A DNA stretch of 64,000 bases from Channa striata (GCA_033026295.1 CM065176.1:6209705-6273704), one strand, 5' to 3'; shown: positions 22,973 to 34,314, counted from the first letter of the stretch. Program-made: numbers and translations. The notes: generated by a model from the sequence alone, not told the origin.

Positions 22973-24237
22973 GTCGTCCTTTTTCTTCCCAGACTTTCCT
23001 CTTTTTATCATTTCACTCACGTCCATGAGTTCACAGACGTCAGTTCCTGTGTCCAAGTTGTATGTTTGCTTGTGAACTGTGACCTGTTTGTTCCTTGTAA
23101 TGACTGAATAATGAGGTTTAGTCTGGAAATTTTCACTTGAGTGTTAACTAATAAAGGTTTTTTTTTACCAAAATGATTTTTCTATTCAAACACAACACAA
23201 GGATCCTCAGTCCACCAGGCTGTTTCGGTTTTAGGTTTAGGTAGTTTTTCCTACAGCCATATGAAATCAAATACTCAATAGGACACAGACACTGAAGAAT
23301 AAAGTGTAAATATCCAGATATTTATGGTCTGTAATAGTAAAAGTACTGAAAACATCTGTCCCCCTCCTGTCTGTCATCGCACTATGCAAATCTGAAGGTG
23401 AAAATGAGTTATGGCAACACCTCATCATCATCAGCAGTCATCCACCATCTGGTCCTTCAGGATCCATAGAAAAACTCCACCTGCAGCAGCTCCATCCGCC
23501 TCCCGCTCGGTATGGGCGACCTGTTTGTGCCCCACGCATATCATCAGCCGTCGCCAAGCTTCTGTAAGTCACCTGACTGCACTTGTGAAGCTGCTGCCTG
23601 CCTGTAGACATGCTCCTCGTCAGCTCATTAGCACTTGAGATCAGATGGTTTTCAAATTATTGGTTTGAACGCAGCCACATTGTTTCCGTTGGTCTAGTAT
23701 TTGAGCCTGTTTCTCATGATCCATTGCACGTTAATGTGCAACTCATATTCAGCTAACAGTGTCTGTGTGGTCAGGAGCATCATCATAACCAGTGCAATGA
23801 ATTTTGCAATGTTACCAATATATGCAATAAAATATTTAGCGTCATTAACAGATTTCTGAAAACGACTAGTCACTTTTATTCAGCATATTAGTTCAGGACT
23901 GACCATGATCACTTCCATCAAACATGAAGCCACTTTACAATACGTTGTGTAATATTTTCTCTCTGCTGTGTTGCTTCTGTTATCGATAGAATCTTCACTG
24001 TTGGCGTCTAACAAACATTTCAGTTCCCATTTGTAAAGATGATGCATATTTTACATCCATCGTCTCCTTCACAGCCTTTCTGTGTCCTTGGAATTGTGGA
24101 ATTGTGTGTGTATTTATGCACGTGCAGGCCTGCTGCACAAACATAATGAACCGCTGTTCCACAGCTCTGCGCGAATTAAAAACACTCCAAAGGTCAGCTT
24201 TGTGCAGGTAATTGACATTATAAAAGATATTACAACT

Positions 24238-24280
24238 TGTTATTATGTTTGAGTACAACAGGTACTCAAACATAATAACA
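24238..24280. repeat. perfect inverted repeat, 19-bp stem, 5-nt loop
   Basis: Left arm 24238-24256 (TGTTATTATGTTTGAGTAC) is the exact reverse complement of the right arm 24262-24280. The loop is AACAG. No flanking transposon ends were recognised. Pairing does not continue beyond the arms, so a microRNA precursor is unlikely. Confidence 0.9.
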
Positions 24281-24697
24281 TACAAACACATTTTGGGAAT
24301 TTTTGTTATTGTTAAGCTACTCTCATATCTATCTGTTTAATGTGAAGGTGACACAACAAACTGGCCAGAATAGCCACACGTGCTTGTCAGCAGCTTCAAA
24401 GTGACCTAATTACCAGGATCTATCCTGTGGATTGAATGCAGGCAAAACCAGGATATAGCGTGGTCATTAATAAACTTTAGAGGAGCTCGTCCGAAGATAG
24501 AACTGCAGAAAGGTTTGCAGTTTCCTCCATTTCCAGATTTTGTGAAAAAATGAGCTAAAGAAACTGTCTCCTGTTTGTAGCACTTGGCAAGAAAGTGAAT
24601 AAGCATATTTCCTAAAATGCTGATCTATTGTATTTATTACAGCCGCCTTCTGTTATTAACATAACCTCATTGTGAGCCGAACAAATGAAATTCGCCT

Positions 24698-24724
24698 TTG
24701 GCTTCGTGTTCAGTCCGAAGCCAA
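24698..24724. repeat. small inverted repeat, 9-bp arms
   Basis: TTGGCTTCG at 24698-24706 and CGAAGCCAA at 24716-24724, separated by a 9-nt spacer. Could form a small hairpin or be a palindromic protein site. Confidence 0.8.
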
Positions 24725-25553
24725 CATAAATAACACACCCAGGTTTTCAGCTGCCAGTCTCATATCACCTGTCAGACCTCCTGCATTGTTTGGACAGCAG
24801 CATACATGGGACTGCTGCATACATATTTCATATTTTTGACAAATAGTTTGTCCATATGAGCTCTGCTGACATGAGTGAAAGTACAGTGCCTGTGAAAGTC
24901 TTTATTTGGTGGAGAGGGGCAGAGCACTGCTGGCTAAAGGCTCAACTAAAAAGTGACAGGATATTAGAAGAGAGAGAAATGTGATGTCACAGTACGGTGG
25001 ATGCTGATGCTCACATGGGTGACGGAGTTACTGTGAGAATGTTTTGTACTGACTCAGATGTGCCTAATGTGGGTGAGACGCATTCAGACGAAGAAGGTAA
25101 AGTGAGATTGTGATGTGGATAAAAGCCCATCCCCCTCTTTCATTTGTTCATGTCCGTCCTGAGCAGGAGGACATGAAAAGGACCGCCCATGACATTATAT
25201 CAAGTCTTTCCTGTCCATCGTCTTCCCTTCTTTCCTTCTCTCTCCGTCTTGTTCCCACCCTGTGCTCTCTCTTTCCCTCTCAGGAGTTTTCTCTCTCTCT
25301 CAGAGTGGAACAGGTGACCCACCTTGTGGTGTGGTGGCAGCACTGCACCACCACACCCACGGATGTGGAGGACGAGCAGCCAAACACCAGACTGCGTGTG
25401 TCCTGTTCATTAGCTGATGCAATAACACGGATGGTTGAGCATCCACTCACTGATACTGATTAGTGCCTCCTGAGCTCAAGCCGGTGCATCGCTTCCTCCA
25501 TGTCACCATCCTCCTTTCCTTCATTAGCCATCACTTTAACCTTTCTTTTGTGC

Positions 25554-25675
25554 AGATAGACAGACAGACAGACAGACAGGCAGGCAGGCAGATAGACAGA
25601 CAGACAGACAGACAGTCCGATAGACAGGCAGATAGACAGATAGATGGATGGATAGATAGATAGATAGATAGATAG
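25554..25675. repeat. GACA/GATA/GGCA tetranucleotide array
   Basis: About 120 bp of mixed GACA, GGCA and GATA units ending in a pure GATA run. Such Bkm-type GATA/GACA arrays are common in vertebrates. The ORFs that cross it are repeat artefacts. Confidence 0.95.
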
Positions 25676-25816
25676 CATCACACACACACAAAATCTAAAC
25701 AGATATTTATAGTCCTCAAGCTGCAATCACTGTGTTGCTAGGATACCAGCCAGTCAGACATGCAGTTTAGCTTTGTTTTCAAAACCGAACATGTTCAGTA
25801 TGGTCTGAGTGACTCT

Positions 25817-25847
25817 CACACTCACACACACACACACACACACACAC
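25817..25847. repeat. (CA)n microsatellite
   Basis: CA run with one early CTC interruption. Confidence 0.9.
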
Positions 25848-25995
25848 TTTAGTGAAGGCTGAATTTGTGTGTCCGCACAGCTTGATGTTGACCACTTGCA
25901 CTGAGCTGACAGTAAACACAGTGAGAAAGTCCAAGACGATGAGGGGAATGAAGAGAAATGCTGACAGTATCTATTCTACAGTCTGACAGTCTCTG

Positions 25996-26009
25996 GTTGC
26001 TAGGGCAAC
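25996..26009. promoter_or_regulatory. RFX X-box-like palindrome
   Basis: GTTGCTAGGGCAAC is a near-perfect X-box: two half sites GTTGCT and GGCAAC with a 2-bp gap, the arrangement bound by RFX dimers at ciliary and other genes. It is nested in a wider inverted repeat (CTGACAGT at 25983-25990, ACTGTCAG at 26008-26015). A related word GTTGCTAGGATACC occurs at about 25733-25746. Function is inferred from the motif only. Confidence 0.4.
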
Positions 26010-26093
26010 TGTCAGCAGCATCCCCTCGGTAACAAAAGAAAGTGCACGACAGTGGAAAACCAGAGGCTCCTGGGGCGAACAAAGTGGACACGT

Positions 26094-26106
26094 CGCCCTC
26101 TATTGG
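26094..26106 (-). promoter_or_regulatory. CTCF-like motif
   Basis: On the minus strand this reads CCAATAGAGGGCG, close to the CTCF core CCANNAGRNGGC. It lies between the two genes, where an insulator would make sense. Motif match by eye only. Confidence 0.25.
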
Positions 26107-27117
26107 TCCTGAGAGAGCTCAGCAAGGTCACCTGACCATTTCATAAAGAGTTTGTTATAAATCATACAAAAAATGACAGAATACATAAACAAGTTTTTTC
26201 TTTCTCGATCCTAAGGGTGTGATATTTTATGGTGTTTTTAGTTTTGCTTTGTACGAGGTTCTACTTAATAATCTTAATTTAATCCAATTTAATCCAGGTC
26301 CTCATTAATCTGTCAAAGGCAGCAGTGTTGTTCTTTCCATGCAGTTAGTCGGTCAGAGTCAGTGAGGAAATTATCTCAACACTGTTAAATTAGCAAACGT
26401 TACTCAACATTTTCAAGTAACTGGCTTTTATTATTTTTGAAAAAGAAACATTTAGTGACATAACATTTTAGATTTCAGAAGTTTTTTATTCAGTCAAGCA
26501 CTGTAACTTGAAATCATGTGCACATGTTAAAAAGCAAGATCTGCAAAATAACAAGTACACGGTGTACTTTATATATAGGTGCATTTATTTTTTCTCATGC
26601 TTTTAATGTTGACGCTAAAATCAACAATATCCAACACAAATATATGTCTTGTTTCATTGTCCAGGTCGAGGGTTTGTGAAATCAACACTAACCTAAGACA
26701 GACAAGAAGCACCGTGAATTCTGTCTTTAAACTACTTATCAGAAAACTGTTTGAGGAGATTTATCTCTCAAATGATACATGCTGGGAAATTTGTTTTATA
26801 TCAGCTTAACTTCTGACAAAAACATTTAAGTTGAATTAACTTAAAAATACAAAAAGTAGATATTTATGTTTTAAAAACATAAACACAACATTTTTGAATG
26901 AACGTTTATAGTGTAATAACTGCACAGTTTTTTTACTATGCTTAAAATTACATTTACATTACAACCTCATGCTCTGTTATTATTTTCATATTACACTGTG
27001 CCTGGGAATAGTAAAGGTTATCAGCCTACTGTCATTTTTCACACTCTGGTTCAATATTGGTGTGGTGTGTGTTTTGCTGTCACGAGAAGAAAAAGAACCC
27101 TCACACACACCCATTTG

Positions 27118-27118
<1 letters not shown>

Positions 27119-27161
<43 letters not shown>
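27119..27161. repeat. GACA tetranucleotide array
   Basis: About eleven AGAC units, one altered to AAAC, within 1.5 kb of the larger GACA/GATA array. Confidence 0.95.
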
Positions 27162-27162
<1 letters not shown>

Positions 27163-27268
27163 GGACTGGCTCACTGTAACACTGTAACTGATAAACTAAA
27201 ATACTGGACCACGCGCCGTTCCAAATTTGTCTTTCAGCCATGGGATCCCACCGTCTGACCAGGAATAA

Positions 27269-27342
27269 ACACACACACACACACCCTGGCGTCTCTCTTG
27301 CTCTATACTGTACTCCTCTGTGTGTGTGTGTGTGTGTGTGTG
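27269..27342. repeat. (CA)n and (GT)n microsatellite pair
   Basis: CA run at 27269-27284 and GT run at 27319-27342, 34 bp apart. The two are complementary and could fold back on each other. Confidence 0.9.
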
Positions 27343-27757
27343 GGTGTGTGTGTATGGGGGGTTCCACAGTTAGCGGTTCAGGGATGTCTGAGCAAAGAAG
27401 GAGGTTGATTCTCAGTCGCTGATGTAACCAGACTGGCAGAGGTGGGTCACAATGAGTCCACGTGCAGCTTTCTCTCTTATGGAGCCGCCTGGTAATCCCG
27501 TCTGTGCCTAATGGTCATTGAATCCAAATGTTGCTGCTGCGTGTGGGTCCTCGAACTGCACAAATGCTGCTGAACTTTTATCAACCCTCAATATTTGTCA
27601 TTACTGCGCCAGGAAAATGTTTAATTTCTTGTCTTCCAAGTGCTGCCAGACTGTCATAAAAACTTCTTTGTGAAGAGAAAGAGGTTGAGAATCACAAACT
27701 GTGTGAGAGGGAAAGTAAGTCACAGTTAAGTTGTTGTACTGACAGTCTTTTTAAAAT

Positions 27758-27774
27758 CCCCCCCCCCCCCCCCC
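27758..27774. repeat. poly-C tract (17 C)
   Basis: Uninterrupted run of 17 C. A G-run on the opposite strand could form a G-quadruplex, and the run length is likely to vary or be misread in sequencing. Confidence 0.95.
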
Positions 27775-28644
27775 ATGCATGATGCATTTGCTCTTTTGGC
27801 TCGTCAGTTTTGCAACGCGAGCAGAAACAAGTCAGATGGCACTTTCCAGTCTTGGTCTCTCTATCAGAGTTACGCACAATCGAAATAAACCTGCAAACAC
27901 CTCATTTCTGAGATACAGTGCGTTTGAACATGATTGAAGAGGGGACGAGACAGAGCCCACACAGAGAGAGAGGCAGACGAAGAAACACTTTGCTCATGTT
28001 CTTGCTTCTCTCCTGTTTTATACAGACATCAAGGAGATGAGTGGAGACCGACTCTCTCCCTCCTGCCTGTGCACACACATGCACACACAGATTGTCCCGA
28101 GTCAGCTGTGTGTTACTGCAGCATCATTAGCCTTTTACTGTGTTCCCGTCTTATTGATGCATTTTAAATATTTATTAGACCACTGCCACAGCAGCAGTAG
28201 CGTCTTCTAACAAAGCCACGATGTTTATGTGCCCTTGAATAACAATGAGCAGTGAGAAATCGATGTGATATATGTTATATAGGACAACTTCTCCCTTTCT
28301 TTTCAGCCCCAAAAATGTCTGACTTCATGTCTCGGGGAGCTGTGAAACCACACACAGTACAGAAAACTGAAGGTTTATGTTTCTCTGCTTCCTGTTTGTG
28401 AAACTTTTTCTTGACCAACAATCCAGCACCCACATGTGTTTGTTCACAATTAAAATACAGAAAAAGTGAATGTATGATAAATTACCTGTTCACACTTAAA
28501 GTAACATGTAGCGCACAAAATAATTTTGCACAGAATAGTGCAAAACTACTTGTTAAAGTTAAATCAGAGCAAGACGGGTTATGTAAGGGATGTGTTATAT
28601 AAAAATCTGGGTTGTCACAAAAACTGGGTATTGGGAGGATTTGC

Positions 28645-28648
<4 letters not shown>

Positions 28649-28694
<46 letters not shown>
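28649..28694. repeat. (GT)23 microsatellite
   Basis: Perfect GT run of about 46 bp preceded by GCGTGC. Confidence 0.95.
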
Positions 28695-28697
<3 letters not shown>

Positions 28698-31600
28698 AAG
28701 CTGTGCAAAGGGTGAGTAGAAAAGGTGACACAAAAGAAAGAAAACTAATGAGGAATGAGACATGTAGCTGTGCTTTCAGCTAAAGGGCAACATGCTCACG
28801 ATGACGGTGGTAATGAAAACCTTTTCTGAATCTGTCACTGAGTCTACAACCTGCATTAGCTTGTTTATCTGTGCAGCCAGACATCACCTGCTCCACAAAA
28901 TGATTTTTAAAAATATCTGTTAAACGGTATGAATATTTCTGTTCGCTCAGGCCCAGCCAACTCTCGCTTACTTCAGACAACTTCAAGCACATCTGGAGAT
29001 TTAGAGCAAAATTGCTTATTTTTTTCTCAACCAAGTATGTCGGAATGAAAAGCAATTACCCAGTGAAACAATGTGTCTAGTTAATCTTGTTTTATGATTT
29101 GGTTTGTGAAGAGAAAGACATTTACATATGAGAAACAAATCAGTTCAGGTTGATTGTTGAAAACAGAATTTATTTATGAAATGACAAAGAAACTTTAACA
29201 TTCAGGTATAAGATTTATCATCACCTTTTGGTGTATTAGTGTATTAACATTTGCTAATTTGTTAATAGACCCAAATGTATTTGGTAAGAAACTCAATTAA
29301 AAATATTGAAATATTCTCATCATAGTGCAGCTTTGGGTTAATCACCCAAGTGTTTACAGCCTGAGAGAAACATGACTTTCAATTGTAAAAACTTCTAGAA
29401 ATATTTCAATCTAAAATGGCAGACTCACCAACACACACAAAATCAACTCAAATCATTGACTTTTTGCCTTCTAAATATGCATTTCAAGAAGGAAGAGATT
29501 TTTTAGCAACACTACGGGCGACTGAAGGAAACTGGATTTCCACTGTAACTAATGGAACAAAGGGGTCACTCAGTCACTCAGCTCCCAGTGCCAGTGCTGG
29601 TCCGAAGCCCTCAGCCTGAAAACATTAGCAGAGGAAATCTTGCAGACTTTCTGTGCAGTAATGCATCATTAATGCTGTTTCACTGACACAGACAGTGCAT
29701 TTTCACCTCATTAAAGAGGCTGCAGTGCATTTGCTGTTAGACTTATGTTAGGTTTAGTGGTGAAAAAGTTAGCAGACATGCTAAAATAAAATCTTGCAGC
29801 TAAATTAAGACCTGACATCAGCTGTTTAGAGGAGAAGGAGAGACTGAGGACAGAGGATCTGCAGCCCCGTTGACTCCAGGAACCGGTTTCAGTATTTAAA
29901 CACATACAAGTTGAGTGAAGATTTTCAGGTAAGTTTGTAAAAAATATTACTCTTACAATATCCAGTGAAGTAAACATTGATAAAAGATTATGACCCCAAA
30001 ACACAGTGTTATACTTTAAGGCTGAACAATAAAAATGATTTATGGCCATGGTTTACATCAGGGTTGTGGAGAGTGCTGTGAGTCAGCCCTTTTTCCTCCA
30101 CTTCCTGTGGCTTTCAGCCTGAGGAAGACTGAGGAAAAATAACATTAAAAAGTGTCAAACGAAGAAGTTAATATTATACTTCAACCAGATGGTCGTTTTA
30201 GCAGAGCTTATAGTTTTTTTGGCCAAAATCGAACCAAACAATGAAGAACCACTAACAACAGCTCTGTGTTTTTGAGTCCATGGCAGCAAAGGCCCGTGCT
30301 GTTTCAAGAGAAGAGACTAACTGCCTGTACGGTGCTTTAGGTTGGAGGACTCAGCGTCCTCCAAGTGTATGGACTTAAGTCTGTGGTGAGCTCACGTCAG
30401 ACTTCATCCTGGTCCCCCCACCATGAAACTGTCCCAGTCATCTCTGCTTCACTCGTCATTGCTGAGCTGAATGGCTCAGTGCCCTGCCGTCAAACTGTGG
30501 GGCAACATTAACGCGTTCCCTGCATCCGCTGGGTACCAATGTTTCTTCTTGTGTGTCAGATATCTTTATGGTGATCATATGGATCAGACTGCATCCTAGA
30601 CATTGGGAATATATAATAAAGTATATTAGATTATTATAATTCCATATAATAAAGTTACTAGAGCCATGGCCCCTGACGCAAAGAAACTGCTTTCCGGAGA
30701 CCATTAAAGTGACCACCATCATAAATCCATGGAACTGTTTCTAAATAAAGGAGAGTGCCCATATTTTTTATTATGAAGAAAGAGTTTCACCCAGTGAAAT
30801 GACTTTAATGGTTTTTGCATAAAAGAGAACAGTTTGACACAGTCAAACTAGGCTGACTCAGGTTTTACATGCACCCAAAAGTTGTTTGTGTAATACATTC
30901 ATGATTGTTTGTGGGCATTATCAAGTATTTATCAGCCCGTACCAATGGTCCAGTTCACAGGCAGCGCGCAGCCAGTGCAGCACTGAAACCTCTGCAGCCA
31001 GTGCTGCAGCGGGGCCTTTGACTGGTGAGGTATCAGCTGTGGAAAGGCTCGTTGAATGGAGGGTTTCCTTCCTGGACGCGTAGGTCTGTTAACAAAATAT
31101 TGAAAATCTCCAGTCTTATCATTTAACTAAACTTTACTTTAAATAAAAAACAAACAGAGAAATATGAGGTGAACCAAACAAGTTTAATAATTACGTTAAA
31201 GGAGCTACGACACACATAAGCACTAAAAAGTCACTTGATTTGTGAAGAGACTTTAGAACAAAACGACATGCGCTAGTGAGCTGTGGCCAGTACGCTGTGT
31301 GAAGATAAGATGTGAAGATGAGACGAGACTGCATGTCAGAACTATTCACCATGGCAACCACAGATTGTCTCATTAATTAATGAACCTTTTACTGCGTCAC
31401 CAGCTCCTGTTGTTGATCCCTCATGCAGTGTTTGGCCTGCAGCTAACACACACGCACTAATGGCCAGTTTGAGGCAGTAAAGTGGTGCGTTGCATGTGTG
31501 TGTGTGTTCCTCAGGGCTACGGTTTTGTAGAAATCATTGACATAATGTCATAAAAGGAGCGTTCCCTTTTATAAAAAGAGCATATGCTGTTGCCCGAGGC

Positions 31601-31949
31601 CTCGTTCCCAACCCTGGAACCCTTGTTAGGATGAAAAGTAATGATTAAAACATTGGGCCTCTCATCCTCCACACACACGCACACACCCTACAAGTAGGCC
31701 AAAAAACATTTTCGGTTTAGACACACCTCTGCTAGTCTTATTAATGCATAATTACATGTCTGTCATTTTCATTCCTCTTTGTCTCAGGGGATCTTTGATA
31801 TAAATATACATTTCCCCAGTTAATCTCCTCACAAACGCATCTTCACAAACACCAACAAATCAAACAACAAAACATGTCACGACACAGAAACACATAGACG
31901 CTTTCAACCTGCAAGTTCTTGTTCGCAGTTTAATTAAGATCTGTCTGGG

Positions 31950-31993
31950 TGATTATGAGACTCCCATAAACTCACATAGGAGTCTAATAATCA
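31950..31993. repeat. imperfect inverted repeat, 15-bp arms
   Basis: TGATTATGAGACTCC (31950-31964) and GGAGTCTAATAATCA (31979-31993) are reverse complements at 14 of 15 positions with a 14-nt spacer. Both arms hold ATTA/TAAT-type cores. Could be a paired transcription-factor site or a fold-back remnant. Confidence 0.8.
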
Positions 31994-32181
31994 TATTTAG
32001 TCTGTGCCTGTGTGTCTGTGTGTGTATTTGTAGGTGTGTTAACTACAAAGGAGCTGTGCCACATTACAGGGGCGTTTTCTTTTATCTGCTTGTGCTATGC
32101 ATAATGAAACATTCATTCCTCGTGATGTTGCAAGTGCCAAAATGTCTCAGCTACATTACCTTAAATATGTGTGTGTCTGTA

Positions 32182-32204
32182 TGTGTGTGTGTGTGTGTGT
32201 GTGT
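32182..32204. repeat. (GT)n microsatellite
   Basis: Short GT run in intergenic sequence, followed by CTATATGC. Confidence 0.9.
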
Positions 32205-32269
32205 CTATATGCAAGGTATCTAGTAACTTTACAGTTGTAGTTTTAGATACATGTAGCCGAGTAAATTTA

Positions 32270-32625
32270 CACAAATAAAACATCAAAAAAACAACATGGA
32301 ATTACCACCCAAACACTCAAAACTGTGAAAAAGTAGAGAGAAATGACACAAACATGCAAAGCATAAGTTGAAAAAAATAAGTTGACAGTGACATTTTTGC
32401 TAAAAATAAACACAAATAAATAAATTTAGACACAAAATGAACAAACTGTGAAACAAAAAAAGAGACATAGAGACAAAACACCCAAAACAGAAAAAAATGA
32501 CATCAAATGACCAAACACACACACACACACCCAAAAAAAACTACCATAAAACATCTAAACATGAAAACAAAATTAGAAAAAAGAAATTGAATGAAAGAAC
32601 AGGCAAAATGACCAAAGCAAATCCA
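32270..32625. repeat. degenerate A-rich tandem repeat
   Basis: A-rich sequence built from loosely repeated words such as ACACAAA, GACACAAAATGA and ATGACCAAA. Fish genomes carry many such degenerate arrays. Period and copy number are too decayed to state. A CA run (32516-32530) sits inside. Confidence 0.5.
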
Positions 32626-33217
32626 CAACCAGGGTGTGTGTGTGTGTGTGTTTGTGTTGGAAGATGGACACATCAAGTTGTAGACCCCCACCTGATTTCA
32701 CTAACTAATTGCTGAAGTCTTGAGAAAAAGGTGGAAACGCTGATGCTGTGTCTAAATAGCTCAAACATGAAAAAAACAATGAATATTATAGATAAAAAGC
32801 GACTTGGCACATTCCTTCAAATGACAGCGGGCCCACAGAAACACTGGACAGTTTTACCAAGTTTTCAACTGACTTAAAGCTGAATTCACCCCACAGGGAG
32901 ATTTTACCAGAGACGTGTGACCTTCAGGACCTGACTGACAGACAGAAACCTGTGCTGGTTTCCTCACTGGGCCACTTCAGGTACTTTTTCACACACGGCT
33001 TGATGATGATTATTATTATTCTGCGGTTACATTTGCTCATCTGTTTGAAATCACCACATCTTTTTTCAAACAGTCACAGACATTTCTGGAGGATTTGGGG
33101 ATTACATGATTTATTTTAAATACACAAACACTGTCTGACCTCCCCCGTCTTCTGCTCCCCCTCCCTCCCCCTCCCTCCCACATAAGGATCCTATAAAGTT
33201 ACTGCGGTCCCGGCCGG

Positions 33218-33228
33218 ACGCATGCGCA
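33218..33228. promoter_or_regulatory. NRF1-like site in cbfb promoter
   Basis: ACGCATGCGCA matches the palindromic NRF1 consensus GCGCATGCGC except at one base of the left half. It is followed directly by ATGGCG, a YY1-like core. Both are typical of TATA-less housekeeping promoters. Confidence 0.45.
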
Positions 33229-33785
33229 ATGGCGCGCCCCGTGTAGCGTGCGTAGTAGTATTATTATTGTGAATGGGGGGAGTGGGGTGGAGGAGGTGTG
33301 GTGGGTGGAGGAGGGGGGGTATTTTGGGTGTACAGTCATAAGAGCGACTCAACGGAGCCAGGAAGTAGACTGTTGGTGCCTTCAAGCGCTTCTGAAAGTG
33401 TCGGAATTTAGAAATTCACAGAGAGCAGAGAAGCAGAGTGAAGAGCGGTGACGGTTGCTCAGCAAGTCGCGGAAAGCTGCGCGTTACTGAGTCTTTACGG
33501 CTTTTTCCCTTGTCTCCAGGCATTTTTATAGCCACTGTCCACTTCCTTTGCTGTAACAGCTGCAAACGTCTCTATGATAAAAATGTAAATCAGGCATCAG
33601 ATGTTCCCTAAACAGCTTCATCATTTTTTTTATTATTCTGCCAATGAGTTACAGGAAGTTCACAAAGAGCGTGTGATCTGTGCCTTTGCTTTGGGAAAGT
33701 TGCAGGTCGACTGAAGACACACACACACACACAGGGACAGAGACGGGGAGCGCTCGTTTGTTGCCGCTTGGAGATCACACGCTCA

Positions 33786-33866
33786 TCAAGAGAGAGAGAG
33801 AGAGAGCGAGAGAGAGAGTCAGGAAGAGAGCGACAGGGGGAGAGAGAGAGAGAGAGAGAGAGAGAC
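33786..33866. repeat. GA-rich microsatellite in cbfb 5' region
   Basis: GA repeats at 33788-33818 and 33840-33866 separated by a purine-rich linker. A second GA run lies at 34074-34094, after a CA run at 34047-34069. These purine mirror repeats can form triplex DNA and can bind GAGA-type factors. Confidence 0.9.
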
Positions 33867-34236
33867 GGTCAATTTGAGCTTTATCTGAGGCGGTGGGTCA
33901 TTTAATAAGAGCCATTTGGAGCCAGAGGCGACGCGGAGCGCGCACAGGAGCCGCATTCAGAGGCAGATCATCACAATAAGAGCAGGAGTCATAATCACAA
34001 GAGGCCAGCAGCAGAGAGCACATTGCTCCACACAGGGAAGAGAAAAAACACACACACACACACACACCGAGGGAGAGAGAGAGAGAGAGAGAGACGCGGA
34101 AGAGAAGTGAGTGTTAGAGAGGCTGATTGAGGGACGGACGGTAAAGACACTCGGTGAACTTCTGCTGTGCGGGATCTTGGAGAGAAAGTGGGATAAAAGA
34201 AAAGTGAAGTGAAGTGGCCGTAAAGTGTCGGAGAAG

Positions 34237-34314
34237 ATGCCGCGGGTAGTCCCGGACCAGAGGAGCAAGTTTGAGAATGAGGAGTTTTTCCGCAAGTTGA
34301 GCAGGGAGTGTGAG
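34237..34314 (+). CDS. cbfb: cbfb exon 1, core-binding factor beta
   Basis: First coding exon of CBF-beta, the non-DNA-binding partner that stabilises RUNX transcription factors on DNA in blood and bone development. It encodes residues 1-26, MPRVVPDQRSKFENEEFFRK then LSRECE, identical to human over this stretch as I recall it. The ATG at 34237 is chosen because it matches the family start, has A at -3 and follows an in-frame TGA at 34210-34212. The donor GAG/GTGAGT is near-perfect. The whole gene encodes 26+29+39+39+32+23 = 188 residues, against 187 in human isoform p187. Confidence 0.97.

Larger units (their letters stand above)
14226..33179. other. intergenic region gnao1-cbfb, no confident gene
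   Basis: About 19 kb in which I recognise no protein or structural RNA gene. Open frames are short and match nothing familiar. Content is listed separately: a transposon relic, a solo-LTR-like element, microsatellites, small inverted repeats, motif-like sites and a few repeat-poor stretches that may be regulatory. Bases 28.8-31.9 kb are mostly plain AT-rich sequence in which I see little. Confidence 0.6.
33180..34236 (+). promoter_or_regulatory. cbfb: cbfb promoter and 5' UTR region
   Basis: Sequence immediately before the cbfb start codon. At 33205-33260 there is a CpG-dense block (CGGCCGGACG, GGCGCGCCCC). It is followed by a G-rich stretch (33275-33321) and an ETS-like AGGAAGT (33360-33366). 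A TATA-like CTATAAAG lies at 33191-33198. A RUNX-type core TGTGGT lies at 33297-33302. From about 33720 on, CA and GA repeats dominate, likely in the 5' UTR. The exact start of transcription cannot be set. A site between about 33220 and 33900 is plausible. Confidence 0.6.

Noticed and set aside
25554..25675. Short repeats with regular period that could suggest a CRISPR array
   Set aside because: It is a simple tetranucleotide microsatellite without unique spacers, in a vertebrate genome.
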